A stretch of DNA of 64,000 bases, from positions 1 through 64,000 of the forward strand of contig CAUJGJ010000040.1 of the NCBI GenBank assembly GCA_963170055.1, in the 5' to 3' direction. Origin of the DNA: Halisarca cf. caerulea. Its lineage: Eukaryota; Porifera; Demospongiae; Chondrillida; Halisarcidae. This document shows positions 10,677 to 24,387 of this stretch, piece by piece (position 1 is the first letter of the stretch; each line of letters begins with the position of its first letter). Both the position numbers and the translations under genes were made by a program. A model generated the notes under the pieces. That model was given only the letters and a program-made list of their open reading frames with translations, was not told the DNA's origin and ran no database searches.

Positions 10677-13600
10677 TCATAAAGCAGAATTGTCTTCTAG
10701 CAACTTTTTGTAGTATTCAATGCCTTCCAATTTCTGAATCTTCCCATTACCACATAACCACACTTCATTGCACACTTTGGTAATTAGGCTTTCATCATGA
10801 GACGCTATTATAACACCACCCTAGAGTGAGGGGAGTATGTAGCCAATATACAACACCACCCTAGAGTGAGGGGAGCATGTAGCCAATATACAACAACACC
10901 CTAGAGTGAGGGGAATATGTAGCCAATATACAACACCACCCTAGAGTGAGGGGAATATGTAGCCAATATACAACACCACCCTAGAGTGAGGGGAATATGT
11001 AGCCAATATACAACAACACCCTAGAGTGAGGGGAATATGTAGCCAATATACAACACCACCCTAGAGTGAGGGGAATATGTAGCCAATATACAACACCACC
11101 CTAGAGTGAGGGGAGTATGTAGCCAATATACAACACCACCCTAGAGTGAGGGGAGTATGTAGCCAATATACAACACCACCCTAGAGTGAGGGGAGCATGT
11201 AGCCAATATACAACAACACCCTAGAGTGAGGGGAGCATGTAGCCAATATACAACAACACCCTAGAGTGAGGGGAGCATGTAGCCAATATACAACAACACC
11301 CTAGAGTGAGGGGAGTATGTAGCCAATATACAACAACACCCTAGAGTGAGGGGAGCATGTAGCCAATATACAACACCACCCTAGAGTGAGGGGAATATGT
11401 AGTCAATATACAACACCACCCTAGAGTGAGGGGAGTATGTAGCCAATATACAACACCACCCTAGAGTGAGGGGAGTATGCAGCCAATATACAACAACACC
11501 CTAGAGTGAGGGGAGTATGTAGCCAATACAACACTACCCTAGAGTGAAGGCAATATCAGGGTTTCCCTTGCCAGAATCTGCCCCTGTGGAAATAGGTAGA
11601 ACCCTGATAGGTGTTGAGTGTCAGATCAGCACCAGAAATCTGCAGGGGCATCTCATCACGTCATTTGAGAACCACAAATGAGTCTGAAAAGGCATCTCTG
11701 AGGGTATATATTGAAACATTTATGGGAGAGCATGCCCTAAGGTGAAGGGAATATGTAGTCCATACACGTAATACAGCAAACACTACAGCCAGGAGCTACA
11801 ATAGGTGGACATGCTCAAGTATACTCCTGTAGACACACATACACAGTCAGTAATACCAGAGCTTCATTGCTCTGTATGTCCAACTGTAGTGAAGTACTCA
11901 TGTACACAGGTGATATCCATCAATCGTGCATGTATGTAGCATACATACTGCCAAACTGTCCTAATATTGTTTGACTGGAGAACTATCTGTGCTATATACG
12001 TATGTGATTGCTCAATAAAATCTACTTTGCATGTGCAGTCAGCTGCACACATTGTGAATCAAGCATGCGTAAAACCATATACGCATGTACTGTACATCGT
12101 AGTAGCCATCAAGCCAGCATAGGAATTAGACCTGTTTCCGTCCACCAACAAATACGCAAAATCATTTGTGTGCCTAAATGTGTATACTAAGCAAGGGCAA
12201 CTCTGTACTATAACCATGTACTGTATGTATTTACATTTAAGATATCTAACATACACATCATGTGTACATAATATGCATCTTAGCAAATACTGCAGACTTG
12301 GGTTAAGAAGTGCACACTTTTTAATACTATTAGGTGCAGACATGCCACCCAGGGCGATAGGCACATGCACTTCTGAACTCCCGTCTACTGTAATACACAT
12401 ACTTGTACGTACGTATATACGTACATGTGTGTGACAAATGTAGCAATCAGACAGTTTAGGTTGAAATGATGGATGCCAACTACAGTGGTCTTATAGGGAG
12501 TTTGAGCTCATTCGATGGAAAGCCTAGCTATCGTTTTAATCTGTCTAATGGCAAGTTTGAAAGAGACCCTCAATTTTAACACAATATATCCACAATGCAA
12601 GCGTACATACATGTACCGCATACTTGCATTACCATTGGAGTAATCCTCATCATATATTGTATGTGACTGAACTGGCAAACAGGAAATCTTAGTCAGGAAA
12701 CAACAAACTTGAAAAGTGAAAGTGTAAGGGTCTAACTTCACATTAAGTAAACAATGAGGTGAGGGAATTGCTGAATGTACCTAACACATCATGACCACAT
12801 GCTAAATACGGGAATTAATCAATCAAAGGCAACTTGTGTAGTTTCTGATTTGATACTACTAGTGTCCACTTGACAGGGTGTTTCTAATGACAGCACAGCC
12901 TTTACCATACAAACATCAACATACACCACTTTTGTGCATTTATGTGTTTCATGGACAGAATGCATGTGTACATGCAATGCCAGTTGGATGTAAAACTAAA
13001 ATATGTCACAGCAAGTACATTGGCAAATGTGTGGCCAATAGCACTGTAGCATAGACAGTAATGCAAAAACTGGCAATCACATTAGAATGTGCATTACACA
13101 GCTGGTATCTCCTGGCTATGTACAATGCAATGAAATGTGCATGGAGACAACAGAAATATCTGTTCCAATAACTGAACAATTTAGCACACACAAGCAAAAC
13201 AAGACATGTTCAAGGCCAAGCATCAAAGCATTAGTAATCAAAGCCTTCATAGAATACATAAGTATATACTTAATCATTTAAAAGCTTTCACATACACAGC
13301 AGTACATAATGCACATGCACGCATGAATGCATACACGCACACATGCACGTACGCATGCACGTACGCATGACCGCACACACACACACGCATGCACATACAG
13401 GTATAGCATGCATGATCACATACAAACTCTGGTACAGCCACATAACAGAAAGTACACATAGTTCCTCAAGTGTTACCAACTTCCAAAGCAATGATTGTGA
13501 AACAGTACTTAATATCTATTACATATCAGCGGATTTACTGTACTTCCTATCGCTGGCCTGTAACATGTGTACTGGATAGAAATAACACACATCCTGTGAG

Positions 13601-13977
13601 TTGCACAGGAACTAAAAAAAATATTAAATAACAATTCCCTGGACTAGCTGTAACCTTACTGAATCAATTAGGTATTAGGTAACAGGAAGTAGGCCACTCA
13701 CATCATCCACTCTGTCATGCAGTGTGATAGATAGCCTAGAAGATCTACTTGCATAGATTTCACACACTCACAGGAAGAGACTTACATTGTACTTCTGTAA
13801 GGCTTTACCCAATGCTTCAACAGTTTCAATGTCTAAGTGGTTGGTGGGTTCATCCAAGATTAACACATTAGGGCTGTACCAACAAGGAAGAAAGCAAGCC
13901 CCACTGGTTACATGAAAAAACACATCTGTATGTACATCCACATCCACACACATGTATGCACATATGTACTCCACATC

Positions 13978-14056
<79 letters not shown>

Positions 14057-14057
14057 A

Positions 14058-14108
<51 letters not shown>

Positions 14109-15165
14109 ACACACACAAACATACACACACACACACACGCACACATACACACAAACACACACACACACACGCAAACAATAGCCAACAAATGCTCATACTA
14201 TGTTAACAACAACAATGCTGTGGAAATGTTTTGCTAATATCTTACAAACTGTATACAGTAGAACTTTGTCAACAAGAACACTGTTAAGGCAAATTTCTGC
14301 TTAATGCAAACTAGTTTCCAAGCCCTGTTTGGTTTGCTGTAGTACTGTACATGTATTACTATATCCTGATAAGAAGAACTTCTGATAATGAGAACTAATT
14401 TTGTGGGTACCCTAAAGTTCGTCTTAACAAGGTTAGACTGAATGTTTTCTCTCCCACTTCGCATATATTGTGGTTTAGACAGTGTGTCATGTTTAAGAAT
14501 ATTATATGTGCATATGACACATAATGTACTGTACATACTGTACGTATGAAGATGCTAGATGCATACATGTCTCCATGCATTCTCAGTACTTGCAACAGTA
14601 CACTGAAATACTGTACAGTAACTATACATCACTTCAGTATACTGGTGTGATAAGACAGTACATCTTACACATGTACCTTGTAACTGTCATCAGTGAAAAT
14701 GCCAGTCTACTCTTTTGACCACCTGATAAAGATGTAATCGGTCTAAGAGCTAACTCTCCCGTGATCCCATATGATCCTAAATGTGCTCTGTAATCTTCTA
14801 TACTTCTTCCTGAAGCATATGAAGTATGTAAGCAAATGTTTAGATAACACACTATAACGGTATCAAGCAAAGAGCAAGCAGACATTCTCAAAGCAGACAT
14901 ACGTATGTATGTACTTAGTAGATTTGGTAAGTAGGACACATACGTAGGTACACGTACATACGTACATCTACGTAATTAATCAGGGTCAGGGATCATTATT
15001 TAGACTGGGAAGCTTTTAGCCATAGGCTATTCTGGCAGGCACCCAGTAGAATCTAGTTCTAGTAACACACACACACACACACGAATGCACGAATGCACAC
15101 ATGCACATACACACACATGCATGCATGCACGAACGCACGCATGCACACACACACATGCACACATG

Positions 15166-15207
<42 letters not shown>

Positions 15208-15269
15208 CATGCATGAACGCACGCATGCACACATGCACACACATACACATGCACACACGCACACGCGTG

Positions 15270-15300
<31 letters not shown>

Positions 15301-15310
15301 ACACACACAC

Positions 15311-15378
<68 letters not shown>

Positions 15379-15398
15379 ACATACACACACACACACAC

Positions 15399-15471
<73 letters not shown>

Positions 15472-16468
15472 ATAGAGAGAGGTAGGGAGATAAACACATA
15501 TGTAGTATACACTGACTCACCTGGATATCTACTTTGAAGAAATTCCAATGGACTTGTTCCCATTACAAGCTGGTCCACATGGTGCTGTGCAAAGTATCCA
15601 AATTTTATCTTCCTATCAAAAGCAATAGAGGGTAACAGTTATACAAACATATGTACGCACATACTGTATGTACAAATACGTACATGCTTTAGTTATACAC
15701 TTATACACTAGTATGACACCTTCAAACACACCAAGTACACATGTCAATATGAACCTACCTGTGGGCATGCTTCAGCCCTGATGTTGGTTCAAGCACTCCC
15801 ATTAAAAGTTTGAGTAGCGTTGTCTTTCCAGAGCCATTTTCACCAAGCTACACACACACACACATGTACGTATGTATGTACACCAATATTAACACAATGA
15901 ATACAAAATAAACGGATAAATGGCTGTCTATTGTGAAAAATATTCATGTAAGCTACCATGCATATGGAAACACGGTTAAAACATGCTCATACTCACAAGA
16001 GCTATACGAGACTCCTGGCTCACAGACAAATCAATATCCTTGTATACAGAGGATCCCTTAGGGTAGGCAAATGACACAGAATCAAGTTGAATGATTGGGG
16101 GGTTCAGCTTCTCAACCTCAGGAAACCTACACAACACAATCATACATCAGTTAGCAATATCCACACACACTAGCTCCGCACACAGAACTACCTGCACACA
16201 GAACTACGTACCTGAGAACAACCTCTGGCTCAATTATAACAGGTTTTAAGTCCGGCCTTCAACAAGAAAGTAAAACAATCAAAAGAAGATGCTGCACTCC
16301 TGAGCACGAAAACAGCTTACAGCTTTTCTATTGCTTTTAGTCTACTTTGTGCCAGGGAAGAGCGCTTGGCATTGTACCTCCAACGATCAACAAAATCCTA
16401 CAAAATGTGAGATATGTACATAAAGGAGGTGTATGCATGCTCATACAGTATGTTCAAGAACACCCATC

Positions 16469-16526
<58 letters not shown>

Positions 16527-19500
16527 GTATGTATGAATATTATAAAAAAACTCCAAGAAAAACTCTAGCAGAACACACGTACACACAACATATGATAACA
16601 CAGAGTGTAATGGAATCTCTGTGCAATGACTGTGATTGAAACCAAACATGGTTGTCAATGGACAAGTGGTTGCCTTATCCGACAACAAGTTCGTAAGTAT
16701 GCACATAGGCATGTATGAACACATTCTGCCACATATCATACATATGTAAACACGCTATACATAATACTACAACGGCAATGTACAATACAGTACACACAGA
16801 TACACAACAGTACCTGAAGATGCTGTTTGTGCTGTTGCTGAGCCTCATACTCTCTCTGCTGACATTTTAGCCTATCGTTTCGTGTTTTCTCAAATGTCTG
16901 AAAAGGCACCAAATACAGTACATTTTGAGCAGATACATATGTACATGTGTATACATACGGATATGCATATGTACTGTACATGCAAAAATATTATATGGAT
17001 TCTCATTCACCAAAACATATGAATGTGTCTGTATATATGTACAGTATGGCATCTATATGCATATTTGCATACATGAAAACATTACTGTATATGCATGCAC
17101 AAGCAAACACTGCAGGTGGTTACTATACAAATATTTGTCCATATCTTTTCAGCATTCCATGAGTGCATACGTACGTATGTATGTATGTACTGTATGTGTA
17201 AGTACTCAGGCAAAACTGAAAATATAAGAAAAACTTGAATAGCATAAGATAAGACATGATATGGATACATGTACGTAGCTATGTATGTACTTTATGTACA
17301 TACATGGACACTATGAGTAGAGGTATACAATGACAAGCAGACCTACAACAGAACAACCCCTACAACTGAAGCTCACAGAATAGTTTCCTTTGAAAGCCTC
17401 TAAGCGGTGTGAGTGAAGGTAGATGACATCTGTGACAACCGCATCGAGGAAGCAGCGATCGTGGGACACAACCAACAAGGTTTTAGGCCAGTTCTAAAGT
17501 GAATACAAAATTCACAGAATCATGATACATCCTAACACAACAGTGCATAATGCACACACCTGAAGGTACTTCTCAAGCCACAGGATTGCACCCATATCCA
17601 ACATGTTGGTTGGTTCTGCAGGAAACATGAAATCAGTTTTGTTGAAGCCACTAAGAATGCAAGGTTAATGGCAGTTACCATCTAGAAGTAGGAGATCTGG
17701 TTTCATAAACAAAGCCCTTGCAAGTGCCAAGCGCATCCTCCAGCCTCCTGAAAATTCCCTGGATGTTACCAAGGGTGGTAATGTGGGGTAGGAAAGCGCC
17801 TATGAAGCAAGTATTGCACAATGCACTGAAAAGTATCTCACCTTGTGGGCTGACTTTGCATTTCTTGGGAGAACCCTAGTCCACGGAGTATACAAGAGGC
17901 CACAGATGGAGCATTGTCTGCATCAATCTCTTGCAGGCGGCTGTATACCTGGGCAGGAACAGTAAGCGAATTGGATAAGCACTTTGTGGTGTTCATGAAC
18001 AATATAATATTACATATGTACATATGCACATGTACTGTAGGTAAGCTAATGCACACAACAAGCATATATACAAGTATAGCTACAGGTATTTATGTATGTA
18101 CATACGTATGTATACTGATGTGCAGGAAATGTACGTACGTATATACGTATGTAGTGGAACCCCTCTATTCTGGACACCTTGGGACAAAAAAGGGCTGTCC
18201 TGATTATCAGGATGTTCTCATTTCAGGGGCTGAAGATGTACTGCGCAAAGCATGGAGAATCATTTGGTTCCATTAGCATGTGTCCTTAATAGAGAGGTGT
18301 CTGCAATCAAGGGGGCTGGATTAGAGGGGTTCCACTGTACTCCAATACGCATGTACAGATGTCAACCGTTGTTAGAAGAGGGTTAGAAGAGAGAAGACAT
18401 TGGAACATTGAGGCATGGGATTACAGAGGTTCCACTACATTGCAGAGTGAGAAAACAACAGCAGAGAGAACCACCAGTTCCAAAGAACTCCCCACCTGGG
18501 CTAAGTCAGCATCATTTCCAGACTTCAGCAAATCCTTCTCTTTCTTCAACAACAGTTCGCGTTCAGCATAGCACTCCAGTACACTCTGCAATGCCATGGT
18601 CTCACTGCCCTCCACCTCCTGCTCCACATGAAAAATGGTCACATGAGGTGGCAGGACCAACTGACGGCTACAAAGAACATACGTACGTATATAATATTAC
18701 GTACAGTAAGTACGTATGATACACATGTGTGCGTACAGTTTAATATGGAGAATAGTCCTCATGACAGACAAACACATGCATATATGCTATGTAGATAAGG
18801 ATACATGATTACATGCAAACACACACATGCACATACATACACAGTCACTCATGAATCCATACACACATGCATTTACTATCTACGTAGAGGAGAATGTATG
18901 GAAATTAACTCTATTGAGTCGGAAAGAACTGAAAAGAACATGATATGCATTAATAGCAAAATTCTACAATCCAACACTGAATGGACACAAACAATCTGTC
19001 AGACTACAGAGCTTGTTGGATAACCGAGAGACTCTTGGAATTATTCAACATGGTGACTGCGCCTCACGACATGATCATGTACAAGAGAGAATGCTGGACC
19101 ATTGAGGAGTCAAATATCACAGGTCCACACACTGTATGTACGCACACACACAATTAAAACACCTGCCAATGAGCTAGGAACTACAACCTCGAACATTACT
19201 TGTGTTGTACTGTCAAAGGCCTATACATAGAACCAGACATCACATACGTATGTGCTATTAAGTAATGGCACATTGCATTGGACAAAGGGTAGTAGTGTCT
19301 ATACACATGTACGTATGCACACATGGTGGTGGCTACTGTACAAAAGGCAGTAGTGTCTATACATACGTACGTATGCACACATGGTGGTGGCTGCTGTGCA
19401 AAAGGTAGTAGTGTCTATACATATGTATGTACGTATGTATGTATGCACACATGGTGGTGGCTGCTGTACAAAAGGCAGTAGTGTCTATACATACGTATGT

Positions 19501-22280
19501 ATGTACACATGGTACAAAAGGCAGTAGTGTCTATACATACGCACGTACGTATGTACGTCCACATGGTGGTGGCTGCTGCACAAAAGGTTGTAGTGTCTAT
19601 ACGTACGAATGCACAAGTGGTTGCCCTGGCTATTTGATTCTGTCTTGAATTGAATAAAGTGTAGTTCAGTGGAGTAGCCGACAATGTTCAGCTGATCTAG
19701 GACATATACCTCCTTTTGGTGCCGTGTTACCACAAGTTGGGCTGTCAGTGTTCAGCATGAGCCATGCTAGCTAACTTACTATCGGTGGAAAGTGTACAGA
19801 TCATACAAATCCACCACTACACACACATACGTACGTACATACGTATGTACATACCTCGAAAGAGCACAGAGAAGAGTTGATTTACCAAGTCCATTCCGTC
19901 CAACTAAGCCATACCTTCTCCCACTGCTAACCAAGAGATCAGCATTCTGCAACAGAACCCTACAGAGATCAAAGACATCCACATCATACATAATCAAGAA
20001 TAACACTCACAACTACATATGTAAGTATACACTCACTTGTCACCAAATGCTATATCAAAATTCTCTATTCGTATATCACTCTTTGCCGGTGCTTCTCCTT
20101 CAGCAAACTTTGTCTTAAAGCTGGCTTGATTCACTGTCGGTGTCGATGCTGTCCTGGTTACAGTGATGAGCACACCACATCCAAATGAAGACAACACACA
20201 CATACACAATATTTAAAGAAGTCTTACTTGGCCTTCACTGTCTGGGATGCTGCAACTTGTTTTGTGCTTCGTTTTTCTTGTTTTTGCTTTATCTTCAGAT
20301 CTGCTTTGTCTAGTTTCTTACGGTCAATGCCCTACAATAAAAGTTTAATTGAAGACATTATAACATATGCATGTTCAACATAATATAGTTAACATCCATA
20401 CTGTATGTATGTACATAGATTCTAGTCTATAATGCTACCAAGTTACAAACACTCACAGGGCCAGAAATAGCAGTCTGCCATCTGCCATTTTTCTAAACAA
20501 AACTGGAAAATGGCAGACCAGAATCGAGGTTGGGTCAGCCATTTACATGGTAGACTAACATGATTGCATACAATATCCTCTGAACTACTGATACAAATAG
20601 CCCAGTATTTGTCCTAGCAAAGGTCAAATACTGTTTCTGGCCCTACACTCACAAATCCAAGCACACATCACTTACACCGCGGTCGTCAAGTTGAACTGCG
20701 TTGATGCTTGCCACCACAGACTGAGAATCTAAGGTGGCCAAAATATACATGACACAAGCACATACAGAAAATGTAAGTATCTTGTAAGCGGTTACAAGTA
20801 CATTGAGTGGTGTGAAAGGGCCAAACAGCAACAGTCTCTACAGACAGTGGGTCCTACTAAAGAGGTGTATTAGTATCGCTGAGGTGGTATGGTTCATGTT
20901 GTAGTGGTAACTAAACACAGAGGTGGTCCTTGTATACAGGTTGCTTTTAGATAGCTTTTGCTGCATGCAGATAGAGGAATGAGGTAGACTACCACCACAA
21001 TGAAAGTACTATGATATGTACATTATGAATATCACATGTATGGGTACATTATTGTTTGGTTACCCTGGTAACTGCAGGTACTTTCCCAAGTACACAAGGG
21101 TTACTGTGAGATTGAAAATGAGGTACTAGTGTTTGAAGCCATCCAGACACTGGGAGTCAACAATGATACAACACAAGTGTTTGGAAGTGTTGGCAAATAA
21201 GGAGAATATGCAAAAATTACTATATATGCATGAGCATGGGAATATTTCCAAGAAAGAATCTGATACCAACATTTGGTGTAATACATACCGCCTAAAATAC
21301 ACACAAGAGTCCAAATCAACCCTGGTAATGGGAAGTGATATGCTTATCATGGCACTTCTTTGAAACAGGAATGAGAAAATGGAAAAAAGATTACATAATA
21401 CATTTTACTATTTAATAGAATCACGGTAAATTTTTGTCACGTTTGAAGTTTCCAAATACGGAGAACTCATTGTGTGCCATAGAGTGCCACATGACATACA
21501 CCAATACACGGTGCAAACCACAATGATGGACAATCAATTTGTAATAGTCACCCAAAGCTCCCCAATACCAGTGAAATTGAATGCACATGCAAACAGCCCA
21601 ACTGCCTGTGATCACATTGGGTAATATAAGGTGAAAGCAAGCAACAGACCTTGGTCTTTCAACTTCTGCTGAATCATGACTGGGGCATTGAGGAGCTTCA
21701 TTTCAGTGCTTCCCTGAGGGTCATCTTGTGCAGTATCATCACTAGGTGATTCCAACCATACACAATACACAGGTTAACCACATGAATTTAACTCATGAAC
21801 ACAAATACACCACTAACCCCTTCAAAATACCATACAATTTGGAACAAACACTCATGGCTTCTTCTTCCTTACATCCTGGAACACCATCGAGGATGAAATC
21901 ACCAACTACATCGAAAACATCTTTGGAACTATGCAAAGTTTCAACATCCTCAAGAACACCTAGGTACGTACATATGATTCACTAGATGAAGTCAGTGACA
22001 TCAGCACAAATAACAGACCAGACCATCTTGAAACAATATCCATGAACGTGGAGAAAAATTACAACACACGAACAGATCACAATACCTATAAACCATGTGC
22101 AATCAGTACGCACAATGACTTTTTCGATACGCAAGTGCGTAGAGTGAATCATACCATAGATAATATCTATGATCATACTACTATACGTAGTTCGAACAAC
22201 ACACCTTCAATATAGACAATTAGTTCTTCATCTAAAGAAGGGAATGAATCTTTTATAGCTTGAGATACTGTCTTGCTCAT
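10677..22280 (-). CDS. ABCF3: ABCF3, ATP-binding cassette subfamily F member 3
   Basis: Soluble twin-ATPase of the ABCF class, which acts on ribosomes/translation and has no membrane domain. Exons from 5' to 3': 22280-22205, 21959-21818, 21741-21650, 20728-20676, 20331-20228, 20153-20037, 19959-19855, 18667-18496, 17948-17842, 17758-17679, 17615-17560, 17493-17377, 16897-16814, 16397-16321, 16256-16212, 16126-15997, 15847-15759, 15612-15521, 14809-14677, 13873-13786, 10820-10677. All phases agree and total 2103 bases, giving 700 residues (human about 709). Motifs: Walker [10 protein letters not shown] (215-223), signature FSGGW (325-329), Walker B LLLLDEPTN (345-353), SHDR (378-381); second cassette GENGSGKTT (521-529), AQHH, SGGQKSR (608-614), [11 protein letters not shown] (628-638), SHDE (660-663). 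Every catalytic residue is intact. The start ATG fits the ABCF3 N-terminus ([13 protein letters not shown]). The 2.97-kb last intron carries the splice-site minisatellite. Confidence 0.97.
10811..11546. repeat. 40-bp minisatellite copying the ABCF3 last-exon splice acceptor
   Basis: About 18 near-identical 40-base units starting at 10821 and every 40 bases to 11501, plus a degenerate unit near 11538 and a distant relative near 11735. On the gene's strand each unit reads CTCACTCTAG followed by GGTGGTGTTG or GTTGTTG-type sequence, the same as the true acceptor and first nine exon bases of ABCF3 exon 21 (boundary 10821/10820). Units differ mainly at GGGAGT/GGGAGC/GGGAAT and CACCACC/CAACACC. Confidence 0.95.
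13984..14172. repeat. (CA)n microsatellite in ABCF3 intron 19
   Basis: Long CA tract with occasional interruptions, about 110 bases upstream (gene sense) of the exon 20 acceptor at 13874. Confidence 0.95.
14256..14448. mobile_element. MITE with CAGT...AAC ends in ABCF3 intron 19
   Basis: Left end CAGTAGAACTTTGTCAACAAG and inverted right end TTCAGTCTAACCTTGTTAAG are related inverted repeats. It belongs to the same broad type as the TA-flanked CAGTGGAACC elements elsewhere in the window. No coding capacity. Confidence 0.5.
15065..15471. repeat. (CA)n/(CATG) microsatellite block in ABCF3 intron 18
   Basis: About 400 bases of CA repeat mixed with GCATGCAT and GAACGCA phrases. All long open frames through it are low complexity. 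Confidence 0.95.
16479..16524. repeat. (CA)n microsatellite in ABCF3 intron 13
   Basis: Short pure CA run preceded by CCCATCCACCCACCC. Confidence 0.95.
18154..18337. mobile_element. 184-bp MITE with CAGTGGAACCCCTCTA-type ends (ABCF3 intron 8)
   Basis: Left end GTGGAACCCCTCTATTCTGG and inverted right end CAGTGGAACCCCTCTAATCC, flanked by TA (18152-18153 and 18338-18339). The interior, with TTGGGAC...AAAAGG, a central TTTCAGGGG and TTTGGTTCCA, matches the element at 27119-27305. Two copies of one family therefore lie in this window. No transposase. Confidence 0.85.
19288..19612. repeat. Minisatellite in ABCF3 intron 7
   Basis: Six units beginning GTAGTGTCTATAC, spaced 44-72 bases apart. Most include ACATGGTGGTGGCTGCTGTAC, and unit length varies through a TACGTA-rich linker. 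Confidence 0.85.
20449..20652. mobile_element. hAT-type MITE with perfect 8-bp target duplication
   Basis: Element at 20457-20644 (188 bases). Left end AGGGCCAGAAATAGCA and inverted right end AGGGCCAGAAACAGTA form the TIR. ACACTCAC occurs immediately outside both ends (20449-20456 and 20645-20652), an exact 8-base duplication as expected for hAT. It sits in the ABCF3 intron between exons 4 and 5, with the right duplication ending 24 bases before the exon 4 donor region. Confidence 0.9.
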
Positions 22281-22887
22281 ATCTGACTAGATTTTCTCCT
22301 TGTCAATGGACCTTTACACGAATCTATACACAAGGCGAGACACAAGGAGAGTCGGCGGCCATTTTACTCTGCTGCGGTATTGTGCAATATCCGACGTACG
22401 GATGTCCATAAATTTTTGAGGATGACGTCGTGTTCGGCAAGCGGGATCTACGCTGCTTTTCCCCGATTTGCCTCTATGACGTATGACGCCCGAAGTGGAT
22501 CAGGTTTCCAGACCTTTGAATATCCGGGCGGTCGATGTTCTGTTTGATTCTGCACGATTTTCTATTAAAAGTCCACCTAGCTCAGAAAAATACACGTCAG
22601 CTAAATGATCTCAGTCTTACACCAATCCTACACACGAGGACAATCTTCGAATTCCAAGTAAGGGAAGCTAAGGCTTCTTGTACATGCATAACAAGCAATT
22701 TAATAAGAAATTACTATCGAAATCATGATTTAGGAGATAGCAAATGATAACTATCAATTTGTTCTTGTGCATTGGATGGTGATGCTGCACATGTAGCAGT
22801 TGTGTCATCTCCTATGTGTACATACCTGCCAAGATCTCTAGCCACCATATTATAGTATCAGTTCCTGACACACTTGCATGTACACAT

Positions 22888-23060
22888 ACCTACTCACCCA
22901 AACCCAGGAGACCCACCCAAACCCAGGACACCCACACAAACATAGGATACCTGGCCACCCCAACCCAGGAGACCCACACAAACACAGGACACCCATCCAA
23001 ACACAGGACACGCAACCAAACAACACAGATAACCACCCAAACACTCACCCATACCCCTCC
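22888..23060. repeat. Degenerate C/A-rich minisatellite
   Basis: Repeated ACCCAAACCCAGGA / CACACAAACACAGGAC phrases with units of about 18-20 bases. Confidence 0.8.
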
Positions 23061-23749
23061 CCTTCACAAACACAGACACATTTAATACACACATGCAGCA
23101 TGAGCACACAGTCAACCCTTGTGATCACAACCAGGAGCCTTAAAGTCTTTTTTTTACATTCCCTTGTACCATATATACGAACTATCCTCCACAAAACAGT
23201 ATATGAATATAAAAATTTGAATCTCGTATCTATTAAATTTAAAATGCTATTGTCTATACATGAAGTCCATGCACTCTATAGGCATTTTGTATTTACTTAG
23301 TCTACTAAGACAAGTAGAATAAATTAAAATTATGAATGCATGGAGAGATCTATAAAGGAGGGGTATTCATTCTGCACACATACATACTTAAGGTTGGATA
23401 GAGCAGTCAGTACGTCAGCTTCATCAATGTTGATACAGCATTTTAGCTAGTCTGCATTTAACTTAGTAACTAGAACAACTGATCTCCAGTCAAATAATTA
23501 TACAACACAGATTTGACTTAATTTAAATTTGTTCATACTTAGGCCATGCAAAATTAATTTTATGTTTCTGGTCCCCATCCTGGTCAATTTTTTGGGGTGA
23601 AAAACAATCTTTTAAGAAAAGTTGGTGGGCATGCTGGGTTCAAACCCTGACCAAAATATTGTAATCTATCAAGTAAAGCAATGGTTATGCATGTGTCCAG
23701 CATGAACACACGCACAACCATTCAATGACATTGTGTTATAATAATTGTG

Positions 23750-23885
23750 GGACTAGTGGCTGTCTGGTTCCATACAGATGTACACAGTGGGACTAGTGGC
23801 TGTCTGGTTCCATATAGATGTGCACATGCACAACCATTCAATGTGTTATTGTGGGACTAGTGGCTGTCTGGTTCCATACAGACAT
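23750..23885. repeat. Three-copy direct repeat
   Basis: The segment GTGGGACTAGTGGCTGTCTG plus GTTCCATA(C/T)AGA occurs three times. The third copy is separated by a further repeated CACAACCATTCAATG phrase that also occurs just before the first. Confidence 0.85.
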
Positions 23886-24340
23886 GCACTCCCCATCTAA
23901 TTGTTCTGTATAAGTTTCTATTGTCTTTCAACTTGTTTCAGTTCAACATTCTTGTTAGCATTAATAGCATCTGTTCACAGATATAAGGAATATGCTTGCA
24001 TATGAATGCATTTGTCAATGACAAGATTGAAAATAATGTAAAAATAAAACCCTAGTGGCCTGGTAAATTCTAGAAAATGGCCTTCAGTTTTGTATCATTT
24101 GCAAGGGGAAATGTAAAGATAAGTTTAGCAACACCTCTTGCTGTGTATCTGGATCTTTGATATATACAATAATCACTTCTGCTGTAGATGGCCATAGAGT
24201 GTCCCACATCTGCAGTGAATACCAGCCCCCAACTCCAGCCTACCCTTAGGTCAATGAATATCGGGGCTCCCACAATCTCTACTCTAGCATGCAAAGCACA
24301 ACACAAGTATACAGTCAAAAACAAGTAGTGATGTAACACT

Positions 24341-24387
<47 letters not shown>

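Noticed and set aside
10811..11546. CRISPR-like regular 40-bp repeat
   Set aside because: The unit is contiguous with no spacers and lies in an animal intron; it is a minisatellite.
13768..15520. Long CVCVCV / HTHTHT open frames
   Set aside because: Translations of CA/GT microsatellites inside ABCF3 introns.
23630..23650. tRNA gene (GGTTCAAACCC)
   Set aside because: Only the T-arm-like word is present; flanking sequence does not pair into acceptor or anticodon arms.
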